A DNA stretch of 64,000 nucleotides from Actinomycetaceae bacterium (GTDB taxonomy: Bacteria > Actinomycetota > Actinomycetes > Actinomycetales > Actinomycetaceae). The stretch lies in contig JAUNLF010000004.1 in assembly GCA_030532405.1 (NCBI GenBank), positions 171,827 through 235,826 on the forward strand. Direction: 5' to 3'. A program made the translations under genes and the position numbers. The notes below the pieces were generated by a model, which ran no database searches, was not told the origin of the DNA, and saw only the letters and a program-made list of their open reading frames with translations. Numbering within the stretch: position 1 is the stretch's first letter; the number at the start of each line of letters is the position of its first letter. Below, piece after piece: positions 32,474-41,511 of the stretch.

Positions 32474-33801
32474 TACGCCTTCTTACGACGGCCCTTCTTA
32501 AGGGTTCCGGGTGCCATGCGCTCGATTTGTGCGCGAATGTCTTGTTCGCGGCGGCCGTCACGGCGCGCGAAGATCGCGGCCAGGCCGAACACGAAGAACA
32601 TGAGGCCCGCAATCAGCATTGCGCCCGTGTAGCCCGTCCACTGGATGTGGTGGGCGACGTTGCCGCCAAAATCGTTGAACGCGGTCAGCCAGTTGTAGGC
32701 GGGCTCCATGAAGTCAGCGGTCCTTTGCGGCACGGCCAGGAAGAACCCGCCGGCTACGGCCGCTAGGAACCCGAAGATCAGTGCGCCCAGCGAAGACCTG
32801 ATAGTCAGCAGAATGAGGATAATCGCGACAACAGCGCCGCCGCCCAGCTCCAGGAGCGCCGCCGGATTAATCATGCCCGTTGCAACCGGGTTGCCATCCG
32901 CGAGCGTCAGGCGCGCCGCCGCATCCGTAATCAGGTACCAGGCGGCCGGAAGCCCGATCAAGGTCAGGAAGAATGACCACACGCGAGCCCCGACGCGCGA
33001 CGGTACTTCAGGCACAACAGTCGCGTCGTCAAACAGTGAGATTTCCGCGTCATCTTGCGATTGTGCCGCTTCGCGTGGATGCCATGAGGACGTGGCCTCG
33101 CCGTCCGTGGGTGGCTGTTCTTCAGGGTTCAGCAACGATTGCCTGCGAACCTTTGTGGTCTCCAGGTCGTCGTCCATGGTTGCGGCTGCGCCGGCTGCTC
33201 CTGCGGCTCCGGCCCCGAGGGCGCCCGCACCTACTGCGGCGTCTGTTGTACCCAGGCTGTCGTCGGTTGCCGGGGCGTCATCGCTAATGGGCGGCTCCTG
33301 TGCGGGAGCATCGTCCTCTTGCCACTTGGAATAATCAATCTCAATGTGGTCGGAATCTTCGGGTGCTACGTCGGATTCGACCGGTTCTGAAGACTGCATT
33401 GTAGAGACCGGAACTTCACGGCGACGCTCATACCCATCATCGGGTAGTTGGCGGCGTTCCAAAACGTCGCGGGGGATTTCGCGGTCGTCGCGCAACACAG
33501 AGGCGCCCTCGTCAACCGGCAAACCGTCGGAAGGATAGGCGTGCGGGTCGATGGTGGATTCCTCAACGGTTGGCTCAATCGTCAAGTCCTCCGCGGGGGC
33601 CTCGGAAAGCGTCGGGTCGTCAGTCGCTTCAGGGAAAGTTGGTTCGGATTCGTCAGGGCGCGCATCCGACTCCTGCGGCGTGGGATCGATCAGGTCCGGC
33701 TGCTCGTCAGGCTCGGTCTGATCGCTAACGTCCCACGTAGGGCGTTCATCATCCGCCTGCAGCTGCGGATCGTTCGGGTCGTTCAGATTGCGATCTGCCA
33801 T
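32473..33801 (-). CDS. Acidic membrane protein with long disordered N-terminus
   Basis: The protein has 442 residues. The first 260 or so are highly acidic and rich in Pro, Ser and Thr (DLIDPTPQESDARPDESEP), with an Ala/Gly tract (GALGAGAAGAAGAAATMDD). Four membrane helices follow (VWSFFLTLIGLPAAWYLIT, LLELGGGAVVAIILILLTI, GALIFGFLAAVAGGFFLAV, TGAMLIAGLMFFVFGLAAIF) and a basic tail (GTLKKGRRKKA). The ATG at 33799-33801 follows GAGGAGG, so the 26-residue upstream extension is not used. It is co-transcribed with the hydrolase. Function unknown. Confidence 0.72.
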   Translation of the reverse strand: MADRNLNDPNDPQLQADDERPTWDVSDQTEPDEQPDLIDPTPQESDARPDESEPTFPEATDDPTLSEAPAEDLTIEPTVEESTIDPHAYPSDGLPVDEGASVLRDDREIPRDVLERRQLPDDGYERRREVPVSTMQSSEPVESDVAPEDSDHIEIDYSKWQEDDAPAQEPPISDDAPATDDSLGTTDAAVGAGALGAGAAGAAGAAATMDDDLETTKVRRQSLLNPEEQPPTDGEATSSWHPREAAQSQDDAEISLFDDATVVPEVPSRVGARVWSFFLTLIGLPAAWYLITDAAARLTLADGNPVATGMINPAALLELGGGAVVAIILILLTIRSSLGALIFGFLAAVAGGFFLAVPQRTADFMEPAYNWLTAFNDFGGNVAHHIQWTGYTGAMLIAGLMFFVFGLAAIFARRDGRREQDIRAQIERMAPGTLKKGRRKKA

Positions 33802-33909
33802 GAAGTCCTCCTCTATAAGGCCGCCCCGACGCGCATTAATGCACACAAAGCGGCAATCATTACAATGATTACACGGCAAACAGTGCTGAAAAGTGCGCGG
33901 CTCGGCGTG

Positions 33910-34797
33910 TCACGAAAGGCGATGCATCAAACTGATCGAGTGCGTCGACGTGACAATAAGTAGCCCAATAACGCCAATAACGGGCGTGCAGTAAGCCAGG
34001 CTTAGCAGGTCCGCGTGTTCGGGTGTGGCGACGGTACTTGTCAGTGTGGACAGTAGCGGCACGATGAACATTCCGGGGATTAGGAGGACGAACCACCCGA
34101 CTAGTTGGACGCTGAACAACGCGCGCGTTGCCAACCAGGTGAGCAAAAACAGGACGATCAGCAGGATCAGGATAACGATCCACTGACGCGTAGTCGGGGT
34201 GGGGCTCAAATCGGGGCGTTCCAAAATGACAGCCTGCGCTGTTTGCGGAGCAAGGGAATACACCAGGAAGGTCGCGGATAATCCAAACAGCAGGGCCACA
34301 ACACCGTAAGTAGTCATCTCAACAGGATTAGGACGATTCCGCATATTGTTCGACTCTTTGCGTGTGCGAATCAGGCGCGTTGCCAAAGTTGCGGCAAGCA
34401 AAATTATGAAAGTTGCGAGGGGCAGTTGCGACCACAACAGCAGGGCTTCCAGGCCGCTCACCTTCAGCGGAGGGTACTGCGAGTGGTACGCGACCACGGC
34501 CGCGAACACGGCCGACCATCCGGTGAGGATTGAAATACCGATAGTCGACCAGCGCGCCGAATGTGCGATCGCGCCAATCAAAATTGCAGAAACCAACATG
34601 CCCAACTGTCCACCCGGCGAGCCGAGAGGCGTTCCCGTCACAGCCACTTCCTGCAGCAACGCCGTGGACGTGTACAACAATCCAAGCGCCAACGGCGACA
34701 CAATCAGCGACATCACGCCGATCGTTCCGCGTCCAAAATAAACATCGCGGACAGGCGGAGCTCCCGGAGTTGTCTGCCGATTAGGGGCTGTGGTCAT
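33910..34797 (-). CDS. Hypothetical polytopic membrane protein
   Basis: The 295-residue protein has about eight predicted membrane helices (VMSLIVSPLALGLLYTS, LGMLVSAILIGAIAH, IGISILTGWSAVFAAVVAY, LPLATFIILLAATLA, YGVVALLFGLSATFLVYSL, WIVILILLIVLFLLTWL, LVGWFVLLIPGMFIVPLL, TPVIGVIGLLIVTS). I recognise no conserved polar motif. It lies in the stretch that in mycobacteria separates the protease/epoxide-hydrolase block from Rv3662c. ATG start, MTTAPNRQTTPG. Confidence 0.68.
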   Translation of the reverse strand: MTTAPNRQTTPGAPPVRDVYFGRGTIGVMSLIVSPLALGLLYTSTALLQEVAVTGTPLGSPGGQLGMLVSAILIGAIAHSARWSTIGISILTGWSAVFAAVVAYHSQYPPLKVSGLEALLLWSQLPLATFIILLAATLATRLIRTRKESNNMRNRPNPVEMTTYGVVALLFGLSATFLVYSLAPQTAQAVILERPDLSPTPTTRQWIVILILLIVLFLLTWLATRALFSVQLVGWFVLLIPGMFIVPLLSTLTSTVATPEHADLLSLAYCTPVIGVIGLLIVTSTHSISLMHRLS

Positions 34798-34948
34798 GCC
34801 TACACTCTACAACGGTGTCCGTGGGGAAGTGGTCTGGGGCCTACGGCCGCCGTGCCGGGTGATGTGGGGCCTGCGGGCGTAGGCGGTGCGGGCCTATGGC
34901 TGTAGGCGGCGTCGGGAAGGCTGGGCGCGGTGCCGGTAGGCTTGGGGC

Positions 34949-35860
34949 GTGAATGATTCCCAAAGTGGTGACCGCCTGCAAGAGTTCGTAAACAGTGCCG
35001 ACGTGAAGTCTCGGCTTGCTGATCTGGACCGCGCTATCGTTGAACTTCGCTTCACCGAGGGCCTGCGTCGAAACTGGGCGGCTGCGCGCGCCGAAGCCAG
35101 CGTGGAGCTCGCCCACTTTGAGTCCACAATCGACGGCGCCCGCACCGACCTCGCCGAGCTTCGCGTCGCAACCCTGAGCGCCGGCACCACCGGGTCAAAC
35201 ACCGGGCTCGCCGCCAGCACGCCCTCATGGATGGAAAAAACGGAAAACCAACCGGGCGCGGAAACCGGTGGGACAAACGCGCAGGACGGAACGGGTGCGA
35301 CTGGTGTTGCGGACCCGTCGGTACTGCACGCGCTGGACTATTGGAAGGCACACAGGTTCGTTGAACGCACGTGGCCGCCGCTGAACTCGCGCGGTCCCGT
35401 CCGCGTAGTCGAACAGCCGCTGCCGCGCGTGCTGAGTGGGATCCACAAGATCCTCACCGGACGTTTAGCGTCCGAACATTTAATTCGTGAGGGCGATGTG
35501 GCAATCCCGTCGGACCCGCAGGCGCTGCAGGGTGTGAATCAGATCCTGAACGCGCAGTTGCCGGCACCTGTGCGGGCGGGGCTACTCATTTGGTTTGCAG
35601 GACAAAGGCCGGCATTTGCGTCACATTCGGTGCAAGTTGCACGCACTTTTGCACGCCACCACCTGGTGATGAGCGGCTACGAACCCACCGGAACCCTGCT
35701 GGCAAGCCTCGAAGTGGCGCGTAGCAACGACGCGCTCGCGGCCTTTTCAAACCCCGATCCGCGGCCGTGGCTGAGCGCCTACATCGACGCCATGCGCGCA
35801 GCCACCGGGCCGACCCTGGAAATGATCCGCCACGTCCAAGCCGGCCGCCTACCGCAATAG
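34949..35860 (+). CDS. Conserved actinobacterial protein of the Rv3662c position
   Basis: The 303-residue soluble protein has an N-terminal coiled-coil-like part (residues 10-75, LADLDRAIVELRFTEGLRRN), a Gly/Ala/Thr-rich linker (about 76-125), and a conserved C-terminal domain: FVERTWPPLNSRGPVRVVEQPLPR, then AGLLIWFAGQRPAFASHSVQVARTFARHHLVMSGYEPTGTL. It matches the place and size of mycobacterial Rv3662c next to the HAD phosphatase, as I recall. The function is unknown. GTG start. G-rich direct repeats (GCCGGTAGGCT-GGGGC) lie on both sides of the gene. Confidence 0.65.
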   Translation: MNDSQSGDRLQEFVNSADVKSRLADLDRAIVELRFTEGLRRNWAAARAEASVELAHFESTIDGARTDLAELRVATLSAGTTGSNTGLAASTPSWMEKTENQPGAETGGTNAQDGTGATGVADPSVLHALDYWKAHRFVERTWPPLNSRGPVRVVEQPLPRVLSGIHKILTGRLASEHLIREGDVAIPSDPQALQGVNQILNAQLPAPVRAGLLIWFAGQRPAFASHSVQVARTFARHHLVMSGYEPTGTLLASLEVARSNDALAAFSNPDPRPWLSAYIDAMRAATGPTLEMIRHVQAGRLPQ

Positions 35861-35883
35861 AGCGGCTGGGGCGCCGGTAGGCT

Positions 35884-35968
35884 GGGGCACCGGCCGGCTC
35901 AGAGTTTGGGCGGGCTGGAGCGCTGGCCAGCTCGGGGCACCGGCGGGCTCAGAGTTTGGGCGGGCTGG
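35884..35968. repeat. 35-bp direct repeat pair
   Basis: GGGGCACCGGC-S-GGCTCAGAG plus TTTGGGCGGGCTGG occurs at 35884-35918 and 35934-35968 with one mismatch, 50 bp apart. The repeats fill the gap between two convergent genes. A related GCCGGTAGGCT element lies at 34931 and 35872. Confidence 0.85.
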
Positions 35969-35979
35969 CAAGAGGGGAA

Positions 35980-36768
35980 CTAGGCTCGCCCTCGAGAATT
36001 AAAGGCAAAATACGCGCCCGCGAGCGCTGCGGCCGTAATGGCTCCGACGGCGATGCCGGTGGCGATGTAGCGGCTGGGGTGGAGTTCGACGGTGCGGTTG
36101 AAGCGGTAGATGGGCCAGTCGTTTTCGCGCGCGACTTGGCGCAGGTGGCGGTCGGGGTTGACGGCGACGGGGTTGCCGACCAGGTTGAAAAGGTCAATGT
36201 CTGAGATTGAGTCGGAGTACGCCCAGCATTCGCTGAGGTCCCAGCCCTCCCGGTCGGCGAGGCGTTTCACGGCGCGGGCTTTGAGGGCGCCGTGGTTGAA
36301 GTCGGCGATCTCGCCGGTTAACAGGCCGTTTTGGATGGTGACTTCGGTGGCGAGCGTGTGGTCGGCGCCGATGAGCTCCGCGAGTGGCGCGACGAGCGGT
36401 AGCGGTGACGCGGTCGCGATGACGATCTTGTAGCCGCCGGCCTTGTGCGTTTGGATCAGGTCGAGCGCCTGCGCGTAACACTGCGGGTGCATCGCGGACG
36501 CGGAGGCGTCGCGCACTATCGCATTCAGGCTTTCCAGGTGCCAGCCGGTTGCGAGCCGGCTCAGCTGGTTACGGATGCGGTCGTTGCGCTTGTCGGCCTC
36601 GCCAAACAGCAGGAACGGAACCTGCGAAATCGTTGCAACTATCGCTTCGGACAGCGTTATGAATCCCGCTTTTCGCAACGGTTTTCGCATGGCGAGCGCC
36701 GATGACGTCGCCAAAATCGTCTTGTCCAAATCAAAAATCGCGGCTCGGTTCTGCTGCGTGGAATCCAT
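35980..36768 (-). CDS. HAD-IB (SerB-like) phosphatase with C-terminal membrane helix
   Basis: The 262-residue protein has the HAD motifs: AIFDLDKTILATSSA (DxDxT), KIVIATASPLPLVAP (motif II Thr/Ser), KAVKRLADREGWDLSECWAYSDSISDIDLF (Lys and the DSxxD of motifs III/IV). The C terminus ends with a helix (ATGIAVGAITAAALAGAYFAF). It belongs to the HAD hydrolase group present beside the Tad locus in actinobacteria (Rv3661 type). The substrate is unknown, possibly a phosphorylated lipid or amino acid. ATG at 36766-36768 after GGGAGGCGAT. It is divergent from the pilus operon. Confidence 0.87.
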   Translation of the reverse strand: MDSTQQNRAAIFDLDKTILATSSALAMRKPLRKAGFITLSEAIVATISQVPFLLFGEADKRNDRIRNQLSRLATGWHLESLNAIVRDASASAMHPQCYAQALDLIQTHKAGGYKIVIATASPLPLVAPLAELIGADHTLATEVTIQNGLLTGEIADFNHGALKARAVKRLADREGWDLSECWAYSDSISDIDLFNLVGNPVAVNPDRHLRQVARENDWPIYRFNRTVELHPSRYIATGIAVGAITAAALAGAYFAFNSRGRA

Positions 36769-36913
36769 ATCGCCTCCCGGTAAAACGCTAGCAAAATATC
36801 GCGGGTGCGGCGCTTGGGCGGGCGCGTTTTCCCCAAGATTTTTGAGGGCGTCCTGTCCACAGCACCCGGTCTTTTGGCCGCCGGGCCGACGTGGCTCACG
36901 GTTTGATCTAGGC

Positions 36914-38071
36914 ATGCGTATCGTCCTTCGAATCTGCGACCCCGGCCTGCGAGCACAAGTGAGCGACATCCTCACCCTCATCGCGCCCTCTTCGAGTACT
37001 GACCGAGCTGGCACCGTCGAGGTTCTGACCGACGAAACCTGCGCCTCATCGCCCTCACATATTGGACATACGGGTGATGGATCAACGCGTGACGTATTAA
37101 CTGGGGCGGCTTTGGTTCCGAATGCGTTGGTGGGTGAAGGGGCAACGCGTGACGCGTCGGCGGCGGATGCGTTGGTGGCGGAGGCGTCAACGTTGGGCGG
37201 TCTGGTTCCGGACGTGTTGATTGTGGATGAGGGCGAGGCGGGCGCGGCTGAGGAGTTGGCTCGCCTGCAGGCGCTGGGTACGCGTTTGGTGCGGCTCGGG
37301 GTTGATGTTCGCATTCCGGGGGAGGAACAGCTCCTGCTGCGAATCGTTGAATCCGCCCTGCGAAGGTCAAGCCACGGCGTGTACGTTTTTACGGGAGTAG
37401 CTGGAGGAGTGGGTACGACCTCCGCGGCCCTGTGGATGCTAAAAGAACTTGTAAGGGCAGATTATGCGAACGCTTTTGTGCTGGACCTCGTTGACGATGT
37501 GACCATCAGGTTCGCGCTTGCAACCGACCCGGACTTCACGACCCAAAAATCCAAACAGCCCACCATCTTGGCGTGGGATGAAGCAACCGTGGAAGACGAC
37601 ATTGTAACGGCGCGAATCCCTCCCGGAGTTCTGGCCGTACTACCCGCCAAAACCTGCATGCCCCCGCCCGCCGGCGCGGTCGCCCCCATGGTTCGCACGC
37701 TATCCAAAGTGGGGCCCGTCGTCATAGACGCGGGACGCTTGAACGTGGACGCGTTTGAACTCGCCAAAACCGTTGATGCACACCTCATCCTCGTTGGCAG
37801 TCGAGGCCGCGCGCGTCGTGCCGGTGGGAGGACCAGCGGGCGCGGGGCTGGCCGTCAAGCCCGCGGAAGCCAGACCAGCCGCCAAGCGCGCGCACCCAAG
37901 CAAGCTAGCCGGAACAAGACCAAGGAGTCTGCCGCCGGCATTGGTAGTGTTGCGGCCCAGCGTGTGGAGGGATACGCCCTCGAAAATCAAACAACGTGGC
38001 TTGAATCCAGTAAAACTTCGCGGCCAAACCGGCGGGCGCGCAAACAACTGCGGGAGCTAGCCAATGCGTGA
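36914..38071 (+). CDS. CpaE/Ssd-like septum-site/pilus-assembly ATPase-like protein
   Basis: This 385-residue MinD/CpaE-related protein is the first gene of the Tad operon, at the position of mycobacterial ssd (Rv3660c). The receiver-like N terminus (MRIVLRICDPGLRAQVSDIL) contains a repetitive Ala/Val/Asp-rich insert at about 30-95. VYVFTGVAGGVGTTSAALWML is a deviant Walker A lacking the usual Lys after GG-x-G. VIDAGRLNVDAFELAKTVDAHLIL follows. The C terminus is basic (ARRAGGRTSGRGAGRQARG). It probably localises the pilus machine. The ATG at 36914 gives a proper domain start. It overlaps tadA by 8 bases. Confidence 0.78.
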   Translation: MRIVLRICDPGLRAQVSDILTLIAPSSSTDRAGTVEVLTDETCASSPSHIGHTGDGSTRDVLTGAALVPNALVGEGATRDASAADALVAEASTLGGLVPDVLIVDEGEAGAAEELARLQALGTRLVRLGVDVRIPGEEQLLLRIVESALRRSSHGVYVFTGVAGGVGTTSAALWMLKELVRADYANAFVLDLVDDVTIRFALATDPDFTTQKSKQPTILAWDEATVEDDIVTARIPPGVLAVLPAKTCMPPPAGAVAPMVRTLSKVGPVVIDAGRLNVDAFELAKTVDAHLILVGSRGRARRAGGRTSGRGAGRQARGSQTSRQARAPKQASRNKTKESAAGIGSVAAQRVEGYALENQTTWLESSKTSRPNRRARKQLRELANA

Positions 38072-39185
38072 GAACATGCGTACCAACTTGTGGCCCTCGA
38101 TCCGAAAAGACATTGCGGCGGGGTCGGCGCCCGCGTGGGCGGTGGCGCAAAACTCATCGCCACTTAGCGGGGCGGGCCGCCTTATCGACACGCTGCGCAC
38201 AGTTGACGCCACGATAGTCGGGCCCGGTGCGGAGCTCATGACCCTGCTGGAAGACCCGAGCGTCAGCGACGTCCTCGTAAATGGAACAACAGTGTGGGCC
38301 GACCGCGGCGGGTCAATGACTCGCGTGCCCATCGAGTTAGGGGGCGAGGGCGCCGTTCGAGAACTCGCGGTTAGGATGGCGGCCGCCGCGGGCACGCGCC
38401 TTGATGAGGCAATGCCGATCGCAGATGGAACCCTCGCGAACGGGACGCGCCTGCACGCCGTGCTCTCCCCACCAGCGGTAGGTGGCCCCCTGATTTCCCT
38501 TCGAACAAAGCGAAAAGTGACGTTCACGCTAGACCAGCTAGAACAAAGTGGGACGCTCACGCCCCAGATCCGCGACGCGATCCGCGGCCTCATAATCGCG
38601 CGCGCAACCGTGCTGCTATCGGGCGCGACCGGAACCGGCAAAACCACCCTGCTGTCCGCAATCTTGTCCGAAGTCGACGCCGGCCAGCGGATCATGTGCA
38701 TCGAGGAAGTCCCCGAACTCACCCCCGCCCACCCGCACGTCGTCACACTGTGCCAGCGCGAAGCCAATGTGCAAGGCGAAGGCGCCGTAAGCCTGACCGA
38801 CCTTGTCCGCGCGGCAATGCGCATGCGACCCGACCGGATCGTGCTAGGTGAGTGCCGCGGCCCCGAAGTGCGCGACGTCCTCACAGCATTCAATACCGGC
38901 CACGAGGGCGGCTGGGCGACAATCCACGCGAACTCCGCGGCAGACGTTCCCGCAAGGTTGGTGGCCCTCGGCGCGCTTGCCGGCATGAGTGACACCACCG
39001 TTCACGCGCAAACCGTTGCCGCAATCGACGCGATCATCCACGTGGTGCGCCTGCCCGGCGGACACCGGCAGGTAAGCGAAATCGGAGTTTTCGAACCCGG
39101 CGTCCCCATGCGAGTCACCACCGCCCTCACGCGCGAGGGCGCAGGCCCCGGCTACGCGCGCCTACAGCCAAGGATTCAGCGTTGA
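38064..39185 (+). CDS. tadA: TadA/CpaF-type secretion ATPase
   Basis: The 373-residue VirB11/PulE-type ATPase drives pilus assembly. LLSGATGTGKTTLLSAIL is Walker A (about residue 187), IMCIEEVPEL the Asp/Glu box, VRAAMRMRPDRIVLGECRGPEVRDVL the Walker B/His-box region, and GHEGGWATIHANSA the switch. Length and motif order are those of CpaF. It is translationally coupled to both neighbours, the TGA of this gene overlapping the TTG start of the next. Confidence 0.93.
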   Translation: MRENMRTNLWPSIRKDIAAGSAPAWAVAQNSSPLSGAGRLIDTLRTVDATIVGPGAELMTLLEDPSVSDVLVNGTTVWADRGGSMTRVPIELGGEGAVRELAVRMAAAAGTRLDEAMPIADGTLANGTRLHAVLSPPAVGGPLISLRTKRKVTFTLDQLEQSGTLTPQIRDAIRGLIIARATVLLSGATGTGKTTLLSAILSEVDAGQRIMCIEEVPELTPAHPHVVTLCQREANVQGEGAVSLTDLVRAAMRMRPDRIVLGECRGPEVRDVLTAFNTGHEGGWATIHANSAADVPARLVALGALAGMSDTTVHAQTVAAIDAIIHVVRLPGGHRQVSEIGVFEPGVPMRVTTALTREGAGPGYARLQPRIQR

Positions 39186-40246
39186 CGGCACTGGTTGCCG
39201 GCCTGTGGACACTGCTGATCGTTGCCGGCGTGTGGTACGCGGCGTCGCGGCGAAAGCGAAAACGGGACGCGTGGAGGGACTGGCTCGGCGACGAAGTGAA
39301 GCACTCCCGAGAGCCTCCCGAAGTTTCCGCATCACTCGTCATCGCCGAAGTGATCGCGCGCCTAGGGGCGGGTGCCTCCGTCGAATCCGCCTGGCGAGAA
39401 TCACTCGAAAACGCTGAAATCCCGTGGGACGGGCCCGTAATCGACCACGAGGGCGTGCCCAGCGCACTGTCAGACCCCAGGCTGCGCTCCTCGTCCTCCT
39501 CAATCGCGGCCGCGTGCAGGCTGACGCATCAAATTGGTGCGCCGCTCGCGGAAATCTTGGAATCAGTGCTGGACACGATCGACGAAGTTGACGCGGCCGA
39601 TCGCGCCCGCGTGGTTGCGAGGGCGGGGCCGCAAATGACAGCCCGCCTGCTAACGGTGCTACCCCTGGTCGGAGTCGTTGCCTCGATTGCCCTCGGAATC
39701 GACGTCATCGGGCTTTGGATGCAAGGCGGCCCCGTTACGGTGTCGGCAATCTTCGGCGTGATCTTATGGATCGTCGGCCACGAGTGGTCGCGGCGCATGA
39801 TCCGACAAGCCACCGAAGATATAAACGCGAGCGTCGACCCGGTCGTCATGATGGACCTACTGGTCGCGTCCCTGCGTTCGGGCGCGTCGATCCCGCATTC
39901 GCTGGCCGCCCTCGGTAAGGCTTGCCGCGAGCCCCAGTTTGAACGCTGCGCAACCCTGCTTCGCGTCGGCGCGCCCTTTAACGCGTTGGAGGGCGAGATC
40001 GACGACCCCGTCCACCTAAACCTCATTCGAGCTCTACGCCCGGCCTGGACTTTCGGCGCTTCACCAACGCCACTGCTGGGCCTATTAGGCAAGCGGATCA
40101 GGGCTGCCAGGGGAACTCGCGCGCAAGAAGAGGCCGAACGTCTCGCGGTCCGCCTGGTCATCCCCCTTGGCCTGTGCCTGCTACCCGCGTTCGTCGCGAT
40201 CGGCGTCGTGCCGATCATCGCGACCATTTCGCTGCCCGGCATGTAA
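39182..40246 (+). CDS. Fused TadB/TadC-type pilus membrane platform protein
   Basis: The 354 residues contain one N-terminal helix, then a type II secretion F-like domain with helices near 160-190 and 195-215. A second helical T2SSF-like block follows (VVMMDLLVASLRSGASIPHSLAAL, then ALEGEIDDPVHLNLIRAL) and C-terminal helices. Mycobacteria keep two separate genes here (Rv3658c and Rv3657c), so this looks like a fusion or a single gene covering both. It forms the inner-membrane platform for Flp-pilus assembly with TadA. TTG start overlapping the tadA stop. Confidence 0.75.
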   Translation: MTALVAGLWTLLIVAGVWYAASRRKRKRDAWRDWLGDEVKHSREPPEVSASLVIAEVIARLGAGASVESAWRESLENAEIPWDGPVIDHEGVPSALSDPRLRSSSSSIAAACRLTHQIGAPLAEILESVLDTIDEVDAADRARVVARAGPQMTARLLTVLPLVGVVASIALGIDVIGLWMQGGPVTVSAIFGVILWIVGHEWSRRMIRQATEDINASVDPVVMMDLLVASLRSGASIPHSLAALGKACREPQFERCATLLRVGAPFNALEGEIDDPVHLNLIRALRPAWTFGASPTPLLGLLGKRIRAARGTRAQEEAERLAVRLVIPLGLCLLPAFVAIGVVPIIATISLPGM

Positions 40247-40376
40247 GCCGCCACCCGGTTTCCACACACAGGGGCTGCGGGCACGCCGGTTTCCACAACC
40301 TTTCGATCGGCCTATCGCAAGCTGCCGGGCGGCCGCGAAAGATGGGCATCGACATGAACCAAACGAAGGAGGAAAC

Positions 40377-40643
40377 ATGTCCACACTTAAAACAGCAACA
40401 AACAAGATTCTCGCGGTGTTCAATCCGAGCACGCCGTACGATCCGCCGATTAGCGCAACACTGCTACCCAGCACCGCCCTCGAAAATCGAAATTCTGATG
40501 ACGAGGGAGGATTCGTAACCGCAGAGTACGCGGTCGGCATCATTGCGGCTGTCGCGTTCGCGGGCGTACTGCTCGCGGTTGTGAAGTCGGGTGCGATTCG
40601 CACGGCACTAACGCAGATTGTTCAGTCGGCGCTCAGTGTCTAG
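40377..40643 (+). CDS. DUF4244 Flp-pilin-like protein
   Basis: The 88-residue protein has a long leader (MSTLKTATNKILAVF) and then a Glu followed by a hydrophobic helix: EGGFVTAEYAVGIIAAVAF. This is the Flp-type prepilin pattern, with cleavage expected before a Glu-containing hydrophobic stretch. DUF4244 is the actinobacterial pilin candidate of this locus (Rv3656c position). A strong ribosome site (GAAGGAGGAAAC) precedes the ATG, as expected for an abundant subunit. The gap of 130 bases from the platform gene leaves room for a promoter or processing site. Confidence 0.82.
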   Translation: MSTLKTATNKILAVFNPSTPYDPPISATLLPSTALENRNSDDEGGFVTAEYAVGIIAAVAFAGVLLAVVKSGAIRTALTQIVQSALSV

Positions 40644-40986
40644 CAACGCTTGCGAGGGCGAAGCGGGGATGGTCACCGCGGAAACCGCACTGACCATCCC
40701 CGTCATCGTTGCGGTTGCGGCGCTCGTGATTGGCGGCCTGGCAACAATGTCAGTGCAAAACCAGGCGTGCCACGGCGCCCGAGTTGCCGCCAGATCAGTT
40801 TCGATAGGGGAGGGCGACGCGCACGCCACCAGTTTGGCCCAGCGCGTGGCCGGCACGCCGGTGGGGGTGTCGGTAGCGCACTCCGCCGACTTAGCAACCG
40901 TGACAGTCAGCGCGACCGGGCCGGGAATTCTGCGACTGCCCGTCAAATGCTCCGTGATTGTCCGAAAAGAAGACTCATACCGATAG
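40636..40986 (+). CDS. TadE-like minor pseudopilin
   Basis: The 116 residues begin VSSNACEGEAGMVTAETALTIPVIVAVAALVIGG, i.e. a TadE signature with Glu at +5 of the hydrophobic helix, then a small periplasmic domain with two cysteines (NQACHGARVAARSV, PVKCSVIVRK). GTG 40636 overlaps the stop of the pilin gene, so I prefer it to the TTG at 40618. It corresponds to mycobacterial Rv3655c. Confidence 0.78.
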   Translation: MSSNACEGEAGMVTAETALTIPVIVAVAALVIGGLATMSVQNQACHGARVAARSVSIGEGDAHATSLAQRVAGTPVGVSVAHSADLATVTVSATGPGILRLPVKCSVIVRKEDSYR

Positions 40987-40994
40987 GGGGGCCA

Positions 40995-41405
40995 ATGGGC
41001 AGCGTTCAAAAACCAGGCCGGCTTGATGGTGAAACTGGAAACGCAACTGTTCGTGCGCTCGCGGTCATCGTGGTCGCCGTAATATTTGGGCTTAGTTTCA
41101 TCGCAATCGCGCAGGTGCACCGCCAAGTACAGTCCGCGCAAACCGGCCTAGACATGGCGGCATTAGCCGGGGCGCAAACCTTGATTGACTCCTATGGTTC
41201 CAGCGCGCCGGACTCTCCCTGCCAAGTCGCGGCCGACGTTGCCGCGCGCAACGGGCTGAGTCTCTCCACTTGCACAGTTGCCGGCCTGGATATTCTCACG
41301 ACCTCAAACATTGCCACCCGCGCCGGCCCCTTCGCCGTGAACTTCACCGTGAAATCCCGCGCGGGAGCCGACGAAAACAGTAGCTTCGCAATCGTTGCCC
41401 ACTGA
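40995..41405 (+). CDS. TadE/TadG-like pilus-associated protein
   Basis: The 136-residue protein has a short N terminus with GETGNATVRALAVIVVAVIFGLSFIAIAQV. This helix is like the TadG/Rv3654c group (QSAQTGLDMAALAGAQTL), and an extracytoplasmic domain follows with two cysteines (SPCQVAADVAARNGLSLSTC). It is the last gene of the operon, 8 bases after the TadE gene. No prepilin peptidase is in the window. Confidence 0.78.
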   Translation: MGSVQKPGRLDGETGNATVRALAVIVVAVIFGLSFIAIAQVHRQVQSAQTGLDMAALAGAQTLIDSYGSSAPDSPCQVAADVAARNGLSLSTCTVAGLDILTTSNIATRAGPFAVNFTVKSRAGADENSSFAIVAH

Positions 41406-41511
41406 AGTGCGCTGCCCGTCAAGCTCCGCGAAGAAGCGCCCCAGCCCACCCGTTACTGAAGTTCTGCGACCACCACGCCCCTCGAAGAAGTGCGCCGACC
41501 TGCCGAGCGCC

